DNA from: Bradysia coprophila
Lineage: Eukaryota; Arthropoda; Insecta; Diptera; Sciaridae
Direction of reading: 5' to 3'
NCBI RefSeq assembly: GCF_014529535.1
Contig: NC_050738.1
Coordinates: 14,710,062-14,774,061, forward strand
Length of the DNA: 64,000 nt
The translations under genes were made by a program, and so were the position numbers. Numbering within the stretch: the stretch's first letter is position 1; each line of letters starts with the position of its first letter. Shown piece after piece: positions 1 through 11,275 of the stretch. The notes below the pieces were generated by a model. That model searched no databases, was not told the origin of the DNA, and saw nothing but the letters and a program-made list of their open reading frames with translations.

Positions 1-1636
1 TAGAGCATGGAATCCTCTACCAATATCGCCATTCAAAGAGTTTCAAACTCTCTTCATCTTGGACATTTTACGATTTAAAAATGTCGAAATTTCGACTTTA
101 GCTGGCTGTGGCGCTACGTAGTCAGGTTGTCGAGGGAAGCCATTTTAACACGAATTAGCTTAGAATTAGTCCCTCTATCCGTTGCGATAACAATCTGTAT
201 TCAAATTGACTCGTCGGTCCCGCACAGCCATGAGTGTCGGTTCTCCGAAACGGCTGGATGGATCCGCGAGCTGAATGTGGTTCCTTATAGTACTCGAGTC
301 CCTCGATAAGAACATGAAAACAAATCAGAAGTGGTGTCGCGACTTTATTTAACTTTTGTTCAATCCCACCGTGGTCATTCATGTGAAATGTTAAATGGTA
401 TTAGTGAAGCTATTATGGTAAAGACGGCGATTTTTTAGAAAACGGTAATGAAAATATTCGAAGTAGTAGAGTTCTTTGACGACAAGATGTTAGGCTGTTG
501 CGAACAACTTACGCGAATTCGAGTACATTTTCACCGCATTCCATTAATTCTGTTTGGTTAGCGCTAAGCCAAACGAAATATGACGCTGCACTTTACTAAA
601 AACGTTGTACCATGACTTTGTGACTTTTTAAGAAGCAGAAAGTCAAGCCAATGACTTTGACTTTACGTGTATTTGTATCATGACCATCCGGAGCAGTTTC
701 CCTCTCGCCGGAAACTTGGAATCTGTAGTTTTAGTGATACTCCTGAAGATTTGCATTACCTTTTTAGTGTTTATATACTTTGCTAATGTTTCACAATTCT
801 GTTCTTCCTGTGAGAAAACAAACGTTTTCATCTGGAAGTGGACTCAGTCGATATCAATTATTTCGTCTTTAAAATCTTTTTAGGTTAGCAGTTTCAATGT
901 TTATGTCTAGCGATCTAATGATCACTCCGTCAGATGTCTCAAATGCCATACCGGTTGAAAATATGTTAAGACTCAATGAAACAACTCGAAGACTGTACTC
1001 CGACACATATTTAATCATATTTTATTAGTGGCTAACATTATTGTCTAATAGGAAGTGTATTGCAGCTGTACACAAAGCGTAGCTCAAAAAATAAATTAGT
1101 AAAAAAAATGTTTACATTAAATCGTAAGGAATAATACTACCGTGGTTATCGCGATACGTTTTAAATTCAAATGCACACATGCTGTTTGTATTGATTAATA
1201 ACTTATCATACGGCAGACTGATGTTATTCGATCTTAGCATGACATAGACAGCATAATACCGTTCCGGATTTAACTGCGTCAGAGTGTGGTGGATTCGTTG
1301 ATTAGTTCTGAAATCGATTTATTTTTAATGCAAATTGATCCGATTTGAATCCGAAAAAGTGAATCTAAAAAAAAATGTTACCGAATCTCCCCGGATGCCG
1401 GCACCGGATTTTGAATACATTCCATTTGGTACAAGTTTGGGTGGCTCTGTGATGTACCGATACAGGCGTTCGATAAAAAGTGATCTTCAAACAAAAGACC
1501 TCTTTGGTTGATTTCAATCAGATAAATGCAGTACCTACTCATCATAGTCAGTCATTAAATTCAAACGGTAAGTTTTTGCACAGCACTGCTCCTAGAAGCA
1601 GAACTGTGATTCTTTCCATAAATTAAACAAAATTAC
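1..1636. other. Non-coding stretch, nothing recognised
   Basis: I see no convincing gene here. Short open frames (for example 127-309 on the plus strand) have no recognisable domain and no splice context. The right part (about 1300-1636) probably holds the missing last coding exon or the 3' UTR of the NDNF-like gene that ends at 1637. I could not choose an exon that restores the family's usual C-terminus. Confidence 0.5.
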
Positions 1637-2949
1637 CAAATATCTGGTCGTTGATCAGGTGAGGGATTCCATGATATTGATGTCGTTGTACAATCTGTTT
1701 CGTCTAAATTTTGCTGCAACGATATATTCCGCGGCAGTTGCAAATGGGTGAATGAATCTGAACAGCCTAATAAAACCTTAGGGAAAGACGTCATCAATGT
1801 GATAATTCAGTTTTTCAGATATTTGTCTCACTTACTTTGATTTTCCTACTTGATCGACCGTTGAACATTTCATTTGTTGATAATTTGAACACAAATTTCT
1901 CCTGAGGTCTACTGTTAAGTACTATCGTTTCCGATTTATGTAATTCCATTACGGTTGCGTTGTTATTGAGCTTAGAAATAATTTTCAGTCGTATATTGCG
2001 GCCACATGGAATGGTAAACAGTTTCATTTGTCGACACGTACTGTGCATAGGAATCTGATCAACGATAGTAAGCGTTGTGAGACATTTGCACAAAGCCAAC
2101 GATGATTAAGTAAAGTCTGACCTTATAAGTAAACGCGACCGGTCTGCCCGACAACGGAACTTGAAATGTCGTCAGCGAGTTCTCCTTTATGTGACTGGGT
2201 CGACTCCTATTAAACCACATGGATGACGAGTTTAGCAAAAACGTTAAATTTTCGAGTTTGGTATGAACACCGAAAAGATCGATGAAGTATCTTTTGTTCG
2301 GCACAAGTCCTTTCACAGTCAACCGATTTCGTTTGCCTTCACAACTAATGGTTACCAATTCCGGATCAGGATCTGATTTATCAAGAGAAATGATTTCTTT
2401 CGGCACCAACTGAAATTGAATGCGATTCATACCTAATTTCATTACATTCCTGAAGTTTTTGTGGTAAAGGTGATTCAACGACGACAGTAGACAGAGTTGC
2501 TTCGACACGTCGGCTTTAGCAGAATGTGTAATCGCTTCGCATAAGCTGTGCTGATTTCTTTTGGTGCTAATAGCCAGGCAATAGTGGACGACGTGTATAT
2601 CAAGCTTACTTGAGTTAATCAAAGAAAAAATATTTTATGAAATTAACGGAATATTATTGATTTACTCAAGGAACTATGTGCTACACAATTAATTGAAATG
2701 ATCTACAGCCGGACAAATAACATCAACACCTCACCTTCTATTCCACTTGATAACCATCTCTCGATTTTTAATTCGACTTTGATATTTCATTTTCGACGGC
2801 TCAATCAGGCTCAACAAAGGCCAATCGTCGTATGGATGATGAAATATTGTTTTTAATTCAAATGAGCATGAGTACTTCGCCATTAATACCAAGTCGTAGC
2901 GGCCAGCCGGAGCACATTGAACTATTAGACTAGATGCAGCTTTTGCGAT
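1637..2949 (-). CDS. NDNF/nord-type secreted FN3 protein, C-terminal exons (partial model)
   Basis: Four minus-strand exons join with matching phases: 2949-2735, 2608-2122, 2054-1836 and 1776-1637. The joined product carries the pattern of neuron-derived neurotrophic factor (NDNF; Drosophila nord), a secreted glycoprotein with fibronectin-III-like repeats. Visible landmarks are a Trp-containing strand before the first junction, the segment with SLCEA, the strand KGLVPNKRYFIDLFGV, and a second repeat containing LQLPRNIS and a DCTTTSISWNPSPDQR stretch. The first visible exon begins after a good acceptor, so N-terminal exons (signal peptide and start) lie further right and were not found. The last exon ends at an ATTTG/GTAATT donor, or else terminates at the TAA just past it; family members normally continue for roughly another 80-100 residues. 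In Drosophila, nord modulates extracellular BMP signalling. Family assignment is by recalled similarity. Confidence 0.72.
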
Positions 2950-4692
2950 CTGAACTTTAAATCATAAAAGAAACAACTTTCATCGGACACACAACGCTGC
3001 CTTACTAAAATATCAATAATATCGCACAGAAAAGCTAACGCATAGTAAATTACGCTCTATCGGAGTTGTAAGTGTTTAATGATTTTGATTTAAGTGAGAA
3101 CGAGAGTTTGGAAGCTGTGCTAGTCATCTGTTATAGACAAAAATAAGCGATTTCATCCAGCTAATGTAGCAAAATTTGTCTGTTAAACTGATTGAAGTAA
3201 TAGATTTGAATCAAACACTTGAAAAATAACATTGCTTTTCTTGATCAGTTTTTATAAAGTATCGTCTTTGCTCGAGAAATTCTTTCATTGATTTTATGAG
3301 AAGAGAATATCTAGGTTATAATCAGAGCTCTTCTCCTTTCCACCATGTGTACAATTTCCTGTGCGACATTACTTATACGATAATAGCAGGGCAGCACGAC
3401 AATGATGTTTAAAATTACTTGATTGATTGTAATATAGTTTGCTTGTGATGATGTTAGTGCAAGATGAAAATGTGATTTTTATTGGAGTAGGTGCATTGAT
3501 CTGAAAATGATATCTGAAAATATTGAGCCAATGTCAGAATTTATTGTAAGAGAGAAGACTCTTCTGTGCAATTTTTTATGTTTATCAATAAGATAATAAA
3601 TGAAGTTCAAACTATAATTTTGATGCCAAACTCATTTTGTGGAAAAATGTCATAAATTCCGAAATTATATTTTTATGTCCAACCATAGAGTTAAAATATC
3701 TACTTTCAACTCACATTATGTATGAAGCTACTGAAGGGAATATGTGCGGAGATTTATTGTCATTTCGTAATATATTAAATAGAGTTGTGAAATATGAAAA
3801 GCGGGAAATCGTAAATTCCGTTTTATTGCTCACTTGTACTCTTCCCCAATATTATTAAGTTACGTCGTCTGTGTTTAATCCTTTCAAATTTTGTTTTGAA
3901 TTTATTAGAGCTTTTAGCTTAGCTTTTCACATGTGGGTAGGCACATCGCATCTCTGCTACTTTATAGATTACCATCAACATGTATAAATTGCATACAATG
4001 TAGATTCTACCATACATGTAAAATGTTGTTAAGTAAATTGTAAAGCTAATATCGTTAACACACCAACCACGATAACCCGGAACACCATAAATATCATCGT
4101 TGCCTATCTATACCATGTAATAACATTTCGACATTGCAATATCTTTATGTGTAGGTTTTCGAAACTTATAATTCGAAGTGGAATCCAGCCAACATATTGA
4201 TAAATTTATTTATTTATTTTTTTTAAATTTGATTTACATTCTCTGAGGAAGAATGGTTTGACACATACTTTTCGGTAGAAATTTTTTTTGGAAAATTTCC
4301 AAGAAGACTATAACAACTTGTCGTCTAGAAATGTTTAGATGTTTATGTCCTAGCCGGTGCAATGACAGACTCACACGACAAGTTATTTACGGTGACAAAA
4401 TTAAATTCTGTTCATTTTTACGGCACTTAAACACTTAGCCATAACGTAAAAGGGAGACATCTACAACTGAGTAATAGATCTAACCAGCTTCGTTATGTCT
4501 TAAGTTTTTATTCCCTTGACTGTAAGTCAGGGTCTTATTCCAGAAAATAGTCTAAAAAGTTTGTCTCAAAGGTTGTATGAAATGTTAAGAAAAACGGAAT
4601 GGTTTGTCCCAATATTTTGCTTGTAAACACGATAACTTGAGTAAATATCAACCAATCTTTTTCTTTAATCGACGCAGAATTCAATTTTTCAG

Positions 4693-4809
4693 GTTAAGTT
4701 CGAAGATGGGCTATGTGGAATAAAGGATCTGGAAGTTATTCAAGAAAAACAGCATTTTACACTCTTGGAAATTCAATCAATCAAAAAAGATTACTTTGAT
4801 GAAATGTGA
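4693..4809 (+). CDS. Orphan exon-like frame, possible terminal exon
   Basis: A pyrimidine-rich acceptor ending in TTTTTCAG at 4692 is followed by an open frame of 38 codons ending in TGA. The peptide is rich in charged residues and contains the stretch EDGLCGIKDLEVIQEK. I do not recognise the family. No matching upstream exon was found, so it could be a gene remnant, a processed fragment or chance. Confidence 0.2.
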   Translation, partial: VKFEDGLCGIKDLEVIQEKQHFTLLEIQSIKKDYFDEM

Positions 4810-4842
4810 TTTTGTTGGTTAATTATATCCATGATATCACGC

Positions 4843-4896
4843 ATGATAGTCAGCTATCACGTGATAGTCAGCTGTCACATGATAGTCAGCTATCAC
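4843..4896 (+). repeat. 18-bp tandem repeat, three copies
   Basis: Three adjacent units of the form GTGATAGTCAGCTATCAC, at 4843-4860, 4861-4878 and 4879-4896, with one or two differences each. Each unit is nearly self-complementary, so the array can fold into small hairpins. Confidence 0.85.
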
Positions 4897-5022
4897 TGGC
4901 AAAAGTAGCAGATTTCACGCCTTGGCATAAAACATGTAGACAATTTTATGTAAAACCAATTTTTGAATCGTTATTCAAGTGTATGGAATGACATTAAAAA
5001 ACAATCAAACCGAAAACTTTAA

Positions 5023-5353
5023 AACTCACACGAGTGTGAAATTTGCGACCAGAGCGAAGCGAGGGCCATAATTCGCACGAGTCGTTATATTTTATTCACG
5101 TTTAAAGGTTTTCTGAATGTAGTAAGTTTTGGGGGACTTCCCTTGTACATAAAAGCAAGAGAAGAACATCTATCGATTATTTTAATTTTGTACCAAAGTA
5201 AAAGAGTCCTCTAATTGTTCTACATTTGCATCACTTACTTCTGATTAACGTTAGCAACAAGACTATGAAACAGAATAATATACAACTCATACGAGTGGGA
5301 AGTTTGCGGCCAGAGCGAAGCGAGGACTGTAATTCACACGAGTCCTTGTATTT
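5023..5353. repeat. Two diverged copies of a ~70-bp hairpin repeat
   Basis: Copies at about 5023-5091 and 5284-5353 share the layout AACTCAyACGAGTG, then a GCGACCAGAGCGAAGCGAG core, then ACACGAGTC. The flanks are inverted relative to one another and the core GAGCGAAGCGAG is palindromic. Similar cores occur near 25780, 31650 and 40570, suggesting a family of short fold-back repeats. Confidence 0.6.
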
Positions 5354-6567
5354 AATTTATGATTTATAGTCGATAGCCGCAAATTTTCAAGAAAATTGAG
5401 AACACGAAAGTACTTTTGCAAAGAATTTGGACTCAATCGAAGGTTTTCATATCAGTTATTTGTGATGTTTCGGAAGTTTAACATAAAATGAAATTGATTA
5501 AAAATATATTAATAAAATTGTCAGTCAAGGGACCTGACCCGCCCAAAAGGTAAGGCCTAGTAGTAGACAATAGACATTTCGGATTTTGACGTAAAATTGC
5601 CTCACAAGACATGCATGGCATAGAAGTCTTATAGAAGTTGTGTTCATTTTCTATTGAAGATAACGTGAAAAGTTCTTTGTCAAAAAAAATCCTTTGAAAA
5701 TTTCTGAAAACATGAGAAAATCCTGTAATCAGAAAATCCTCAGACAACTAAAAAAAGTCCCTCGAAAATCTTAAAACAAAAACAGAATATCCTTAAAAGA
5801 AATCGTTGAAAATCCTTCAAAATTCAGCATCAGCAAACACTGTTAAGAAAATCTACCTGTAATCCTTAGAAACTCAATGAAAATTCCCAGAGAATTTTCT
5901 ATTACAAATTTCTTTGTCAATCATATTTACGAACACCTACCCCCAATCGCATGTCTGTGAAGTATCTGCGACAAAAAAAATTTCCTTGTCCAAAAGCTTT
6001 TCTGTTAGATTTTGTAAAAGTAGAACCAACTAGTTTCCACATCTTTGTTGTCGTAAATACTAACTATTTAATACTTTCATAAGAAATAATTTTTCTTTTA
6101 CAAAATGTAACAGAAATACTCTGGACTACTTCTCAAACAGTCAATACAGATTTGCTTCTCACAATTATTGACGGTCTTACTAAATTCTTTTAGAGCCTTG
6201 AAATCACAGAAATTTCGAAACCTTAACATATCAAAAACAGCAATCATATCGTCCGTATCGAGTCTATTACTTCTTTTTTTAAATGCCAAGTCCAAGTCTT
6301 ACCATACGTTTTGTTGTATAAACCGCACGCATAATCGAAGGTTGCCGCTTTTTTGTCGTTGATGTCGATTAAAAGACAGAATTTGTTCGTATATTCAACA
6401 CTTCTTCTTCTAATATAAGTTGTATCCTTTTCGAACCGTACGAGGAACGAAATTAATAAAAAACCAATTTAAAAAAAAATTGTTACCAAGAGACGGATCA
6501 TATCAGTGAATATTCAAGCTATTGCAGTAATTCAATACATTTTGTATACATCAAAGGAATGCCAAAG

Positions 6568-6785
6568 TGTTGGAGCTATACAATTAATATACTCATCAAG
6601 TGAATCACTGGACAAACACAATAGAGAATAGTAACCTAATTGAATGAATGTTAACGTAGTAGACGTAGCCTTAGGGTATAAATACAGTGTTCTGTTCGTA
6701 GAACACTTCACTCACTAATAAACGGTCAAAGTGTAAACATGTCGTTTTATTAGTAGTCCGGATTGGAATCCGTGAAATTCCAACA
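6568..6785 (+). repeat. Left LTR
   Basis: 218 bp, TG...CA ends. It carries a TATA-like GTATAAATA near 6677 and an AATAAA near 6717, in the order expected for promoter and polyadenylation signals in an LTR. Confidence 0.88.
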
Positions 6786-7214
6786 GGTTATGGGGCCCAG
6801 ACACATTGAACTGTGGCAATTAATCTGCAGCGCCAGTTTGTACTGGAAGGGGTGTCAATAACACTCGCTGTATGATTAAATTGTGGTTGTTGTGTGTTCT
6901 GCGGAAAGTTTCGACGCTGGTTCGCGCTATGGCAGTGGTGGCGGTAACTCCAAGTATGGCGGTTGGTATGGCATCGTTTCGTCTGAGGAGTTAGTCACAA
7001 AGTGGTGACGGTAAACTCCAAGTATGGCGGTTGGTATGGCATCGTTTCGTCTGAGGAGGTAGTCACATGGCAGATGGTCGCGTCGATGATGGTCGATGGT
7101 CAAGTCAATGGCAGACGACAAAATTGGTCGAGTCATGGCAGATGACAAATGGTCACGTCGATGACGGTCGGTAGGCGTAATACTGGGTGAGCAGTGCAAT
7201 CTCACAAACGGTTC

Positions 7215-7430
7215 AGCATCAATCAAGATGGCAACAGTGGTCAAGATGACAACGGTGGTCAAGATGGCAACAGTGGTCAAGATGGCAACAGTGGTCAAGA
7301 TGACAACGGTGATCAAGATGGCAACAGTGGTCAAGATGACACACGATGGTCAAGATGACACAATGGTCAAGATGACACACAATGGTCAAGATGACGCACG
7401 ATGGTCAAGATGACACACGATGGGTGTGAT
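7215..7430 (+). repeat. Tandem GGTCAAGATG-type repeat inside the LTR element
   Basis: About a dozen units of roughly 18 bp built on GGTCAAGATGACA or GGTCAAGATGGCAACAGT. Related GGTCGATGGT units continue to about 7680, and two near-identical ~70-bp units lie at about 6940-7070. The open frames through this region are products of the repeat and not genes. Confidence 0.85.
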
Positions 7431-7937
7431 GACTACGGATTTTAGTCATGGAAATAGCTAAATGCTATTCGTGGCAACTACGGATTAGTTGCAATTGGAC
7501 ATAAAGGAAAGTCGCTGACAAATCGTTTAAATGTCGATGGTCGATGGTCAAATCGTTTTCAATGGTCGGTGGTAACTCGTTTCGATGGCAAATCGGTTCG
7601 ATGGTCGATTATACATCGTTTCAATGGTCGATGGTTGTATCAATGGTGAAAAGAAGCAAAGAATGGTCGATGGTAAATCGTTCAAAGAATAAGAATTGGT
7701 ATACGTAATGCTCCAATTGAGTGGGAGAAATGCAATTGAAGCGTCGTTTTTTGAATTGGTCGAACTGTTTTCAATGGTTAGTGTTTGGTGAAGCATATTG
7801 GTCGAATGTCAAATCAATGGTGGAATCGGTTCAATGGTCACTCGCTCGCAGTACAAACAAACAATTGCATTATCTGATTCAGTGGGAGTTTTTTTGGAAT
7901 TCAAATTCATCTATGAGTTATATGAATTGAGTGGGAG

Positions 7938-8155
7938 TGTTGGAGCTATACAATTAATATACTCATCAAGTGAATCACTGGACAAACACAATAGAGAATA
8001 GTAACCTAATTGAATGAATGTTAACGTAGTAGACGTAGCCTTAGGGTATAAATACAGTGTTCTGTTCGTAGAACACTTCACTCACTAATAAACGGTCAAA
8101 GTGTAAACATGTCGTTTTATTAGTAGTCCGGATTGGAATCCGTGAAATTCCAACA
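7938..8155 (+). repeat. Right LTR
   Basis: 218 bp, reads the same as the left LTR at 6568-6785, and is followed directly by the second CAAAG duplication. Confidence 0.88.
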
Positions 8156-8783
8156 CAAAGTACATTTGTTAGCACGCAACATTTAACTGCATTTAATACC
8201 GGTTGACATCAATTAAACGCTGCACGATTCCATAAACTAAATATTTACTTTGAGGACGATTTTCACCATCTGCAAATTTTGCTGCATTTGGTTAGGTCAG
8301 TAGTTAAAACAATGCTGTCAGCCAACATACCAGCACCAGCTTTATTGTGTTTATTCACGTTCCTTAAGACAACCACGCCAACAGTTTATTTGCGCAACCC
8401 AAATGAACGGGGGCCAACGGCAGGTATCTATTGTTACTGTTCCATTTGATTGAAAATTTGTTGCAAATTCCTGTTCATATAGTCAATGCCGGCACTAAGT
8501 GCATATGTGCGATGTCAGTATATTATTTCAACGATCCGCTGATAACCCGAACAACAAATTTAGAATATTTCCATTCAAGTAATTTGTCAGCTCCTTCAGC
8601 TGATATTGGATCGAATTTTTTGGTCAACATACATGCGATGATCACTGATCAAAGTGTTGAAGGACTGCAGATTCGAGTGACTTCTGATGCTACAGGCATT
8701 TACTCATTAGTTAACGTTGATCCACGATCAATATTGTCGGTCGATTATTATGTGTTCGTCGTTGATGACATTAGAAAGGTATA

Positions 8784-8921
8784 CCACAACCAACGCACTT
8801 CAAGCAAGAGTGGTACTCTAAATAGGGTACTGAAACTTGACAGTGCTCCGTGCTCCATACAAAATTTTACATTGTAAAAAGAGTGGAGATAGCACTTTTG
8901 CTTGAAGTGCGTTGCCACAAC
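8784..8921. mobile_element. MITE (family A) inside IR exon 2, with 7-bp duplication
   Basis: The element is 8791-8914 (124 bp). Terminal inverted repeats start CAACGCACTTCAAGCA and end in its complement. The 7-bp duplication CCACAAC lies at 8784-8790 and 8915-8921. Removing the element plus one duplication restores an uninterrupted reading frame in the host exon, which proves insertion into a formerly open gene. A second copy is at 15154-15314. Confidence 0.92.
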
Positions 8922-10222
8922 TCATTGTCGTCAAATGGTTTATATAATTCTGCGTCATTTAAAACACAGTTTAAAGAGGACTTGCAAAATGTTGTTGTCA
9001 AGTCACCATCTTGGAATCCAGGAGCTAGATTTCTTGTGCTTTTTAACAACCCAGATGTGCGAATCGACGCAAACGGTTATAGTGGAGTAGACATCGCTTC
9101 AAAATTCTTCGATTTATTATACAATCGTTTCAATGTGGCACGAGCTGTGATCCTCTATGCTTCTGGTATCAAAACCTACAACATTTATGTTACTAATCCT
9201 TACAAAAATGAAGGCGATTGCAGTGAGATTTAGTTTATTCAAAATTTCGATATGGACGGTTCCCAGGAGGTGTTTTCATTTACAGGATCATTGAAGCCCA
9301 TTCTCATTGACGTGTGCGATAATGGCATATTGAAACACACCGAACTAACCAAAATATCAATACGAGCAGCCAGGGTGCCGGAAAAGGTACCTGCCTGTAC
9401 TTTTACTTTCTGCACTAGAGAAAGTGAGCCATACATCGAAGAAAACTGTACATCTGGATTGGAAATTGATATAGTGCGAACCATTCAAGATATAATGAAG
9501 TTTCAGGTGACTGTTGTGACCGTATTTTCGCGTATTTTTTGTGTAGAGCTTTTGCTATCAGACGAACATCATTTGTTCCTCATTACCGAGAGGTGACATG
9601 CATAATGGCAGTTGGACTGGATTGCTGCGTCTAGTAAGAGAAGATAAATGTGACTTTGTTTTTGGTGGATTCTTTCCCGATAATGACGTTCATGAAGATT
9701 TCGGCCATACTTCGTCTTATTTCGAAGACACATACACCTGGTATTGAGGTTTTCTTTCACATATTGCGTTCGAGAAAATTGTAGTAACATTTTCAAAGGT
9801 ACATTTACTTTGCACCTTTACGACCGCGATGGAAAGGTCTAATAGAAATATTTCAATCTGAGACGTGGCTGTTACTTATTGGAACCCTATTCATCGCTGG
9901 GTTGTCATGGTTTGTATTCGGTAAAGCGATGGCTGAAACAAATTCAAACAAAAAACTTGTGCTTTGTGTGATGAATTCCCTTGCTGTTATATTGGGAATA
10001 TCGTCGAATAACCGCCCCGACTACACCCCTCTGCGTATATTTTTCGTTTTGCTTGCATTGTATGGACTAAACGTCACTACAATCTATACGTCGAAATTGA
10101 TAACGGTATTCACTGAACCAGCACATGAACAACAGATTACCACCATTCAAGAAATCTTGAAGGAACGAATACCAATAGGTAGGTACGCACGATCATAATG
10201 GAAGCATTACCTTGACTTAACC

Positions 10223-10510
10223 TTTTGCAAACGGCATAATATTAGTGGGAAGGTCAGTCAGTCAGTGGTAACAGATTTGACCAAAGCACCTAGCAGGGTA
10301 ATAGAGGTTTTTACACGTCAAATAGAGTAGTTTTTTGATACCAATAGTACCATTAGCAGCCTTAATGGTAATTTTGCATTGACATTATGAAAAAAAAGGT
10401 ATGGAAATATTCGCATACTTCGATTAAAGTACTACTTTATTTTTTTCTATTACCCTGCTAGGTGCTTTGATTTGACTATTTTATCGCATTGCGCTTGCCG
10501 TTTGTGAAAA
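10223..10510. mobile_element. Possible outer MITE around the intron-4 insertion
   Basis: TTTTGCAAACGGCA near 10223 and its inverted match TGCCGTTTGTGAAAA ending at 10510 bracket the inner MITE, suggesting one small element inserted into another within IR intron 4 (10179-10575). No target duplication was clear. Confidence 0.4.
10275..10476. mobile_element. MITE (family B) in IR intron 4, with 7-bp duplication
   Basis: The element is 10282-10469 (188 bp). Termini are CAAAGCACCTAGCAGGG and its complement. A perfect 7-bp duplication ATTTGAC lies at 10275-10281 and 10470-10476. A longer copy occurs at 61376-61796. The terminal sequence resembles family A (CAAnGCACnT), and both use 7-bp duplications. 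Confidence 0.92.
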
Positions 10511-11269
10511 TTTAATGGATACATTAGAATTGAACATGGTGTTGCCATACACAACATTTTAATTTTAATTTCAAGGTGGCCAAGAGGAGTATGAAGATTG
10601 GTTTATGAATGAAAATCCATTGGATCAGATCATTTCGGAAAAGTACAACAATTCAGACCATTTTCTGGCAACATTAGAAAACATGGCATTAGTCCGTGAA
10701 GGTTACATTTCCATCCTAACAAATCGAATGTTTGTACTTAGCCACGATCTGCAGGAGGACATTTTCGGCATACCTGGAAATGTTTTTACGAGTCCCCTTG
10801 AAATGATTGCGGAAAGAGGTTTCCCGCTGATAAAAAAGTTCAGCAGTTTAATTCATCGTATGAAGGACGCTGGACTGACATCGAAAATTTATAAGGATTT
10901 TCTGCACAATAAGACAATATTGGACTTTATTCGTCACAGAGACCGCATCCATGAGGTAGGCCAGATCACATTGACTCTGGATCATTTACAAGGGGCCTTC
11001 GCTGTGTTGATCATTGGATTGATCATTAGTTTAGTGGTATTTCTTATTGAAATTTTATTGAACAGTAAATGGTTCATCATGAACTACGGAAAGTTAACCA
11101 GAAGTCTTGGTAGACGGTTTCATCGATTGAAGATCAAACCAAAAAAGAAACTGTTAAAGCCACGTCGACTGAAGAACAAACCCAAAAAGAAAACGGTTAA
11201 GCTGCGCAAAAAGTTTAAATAATTTATTGCGGTTAAAGCGAGGAGAAAATGTTGTAGAAATTTCGTTTT

Positions 11270-11275
11270 AATAAA
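11270..11275 (+). terminator. Polyadenylation signal of the IR gene
   Basis: AATAAA, 48 bp after the TAA stop. Confidence 0.55.

Larger units (their letters stand above)
2950..6562. other. Mostly non-coding DNA between the NDNF-like gene and an LTR element
   Basis: No gene can be built here. It contains one plus-strand exon-like frame (4693-4809), an 18-bp tandem repeat and a pair of related hairpin repeats, listed separately. The upstream exons of the NDNF-like gene should lie in or beyond this stretch but are not evident. Minus-strand frames at 5478-5747 and 6098-6295 are open but unrecognised. Confidence 0.5.
6563..8160 (+). mobile_element. Short copia-type non-autonomous LTR element with 5-bp target duplication
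   Basis: Two 218-bp direct repeats (6568-6785 and 7938-8155) begin TGTTGGAG and end CCAACA. By eye they read as identical, which implies a young insertion. The element is flanked by the 5-bp duplication CAAAG (6563-6567 and 8156-8160). Directly after the left LTR comes GGTTATGGGGCCCAGACAC, which resembles from memory the copia-type primer site that pairs with an internal part of initiator tRNA-Met. The purine-rich TTGAGTGGGAG before the right LTR is a plausible polypurine tract. The 1152-bp interior has no recognisable gag or pol and is largely simple repeats, so it looks whole as a non-autonomous element that would depend on a relative for mobility. Confidence 0.88.
8312..11222 (+). pseudogene. 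Divergent ionotropic receptor (IR) gene, interrupted by a MITE and one stop
   Basis: IRs are glutamate-receptor-like chemosensory channels in insect sensory neurons. Exons fit as 8312-8423, 8483-9506, 9562-9740, 9799-10178 and 10576-11222, giving about 736 residues once a 131-bp insertion is discounted. Exon 1 has a hydrophobic N-terminus typical of a signal peptide. A ligand-binding lobe follows (CTFTFCTRESEPYIEE, then NGSWTGLLRLVRE and TYTWYIYFA), then membrane segment M1 near WLLLIGTLFIAGLSWF, a pore region NSLAVILGISS, M2 ending YTSKLITVFTEP, a second lobe opening GGQEEYEDWF, and M3 (about residues 659-681) before a Lys/Arg-rich tail. Two defects are visible: a MITE at 8791-8914 that shifts the frame to a stop, and an in-frame TAG at 9231-9233. 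Outside these, all splice sites and frame are intact, so the loss is recent, or this is a null allele. AATAAA lies at 11270-11275. Confidence 0.88.

Noticed and set aside
127-382. Overlapping open frames on both strands
   Set aside because: Short, no domain, no splice or start context.
6098-6295. 65-codon minus-strand frame (DDMIAVFDMLRFRNFC)
   Set aside because: Protein-like composition but no domain, start context or partner exon.
6927-7413. Long frames with Thr/Val/Ile or Val-Lys-Met repeats
   Set aside because: They are translations of the simple repeats inside the LTR element.
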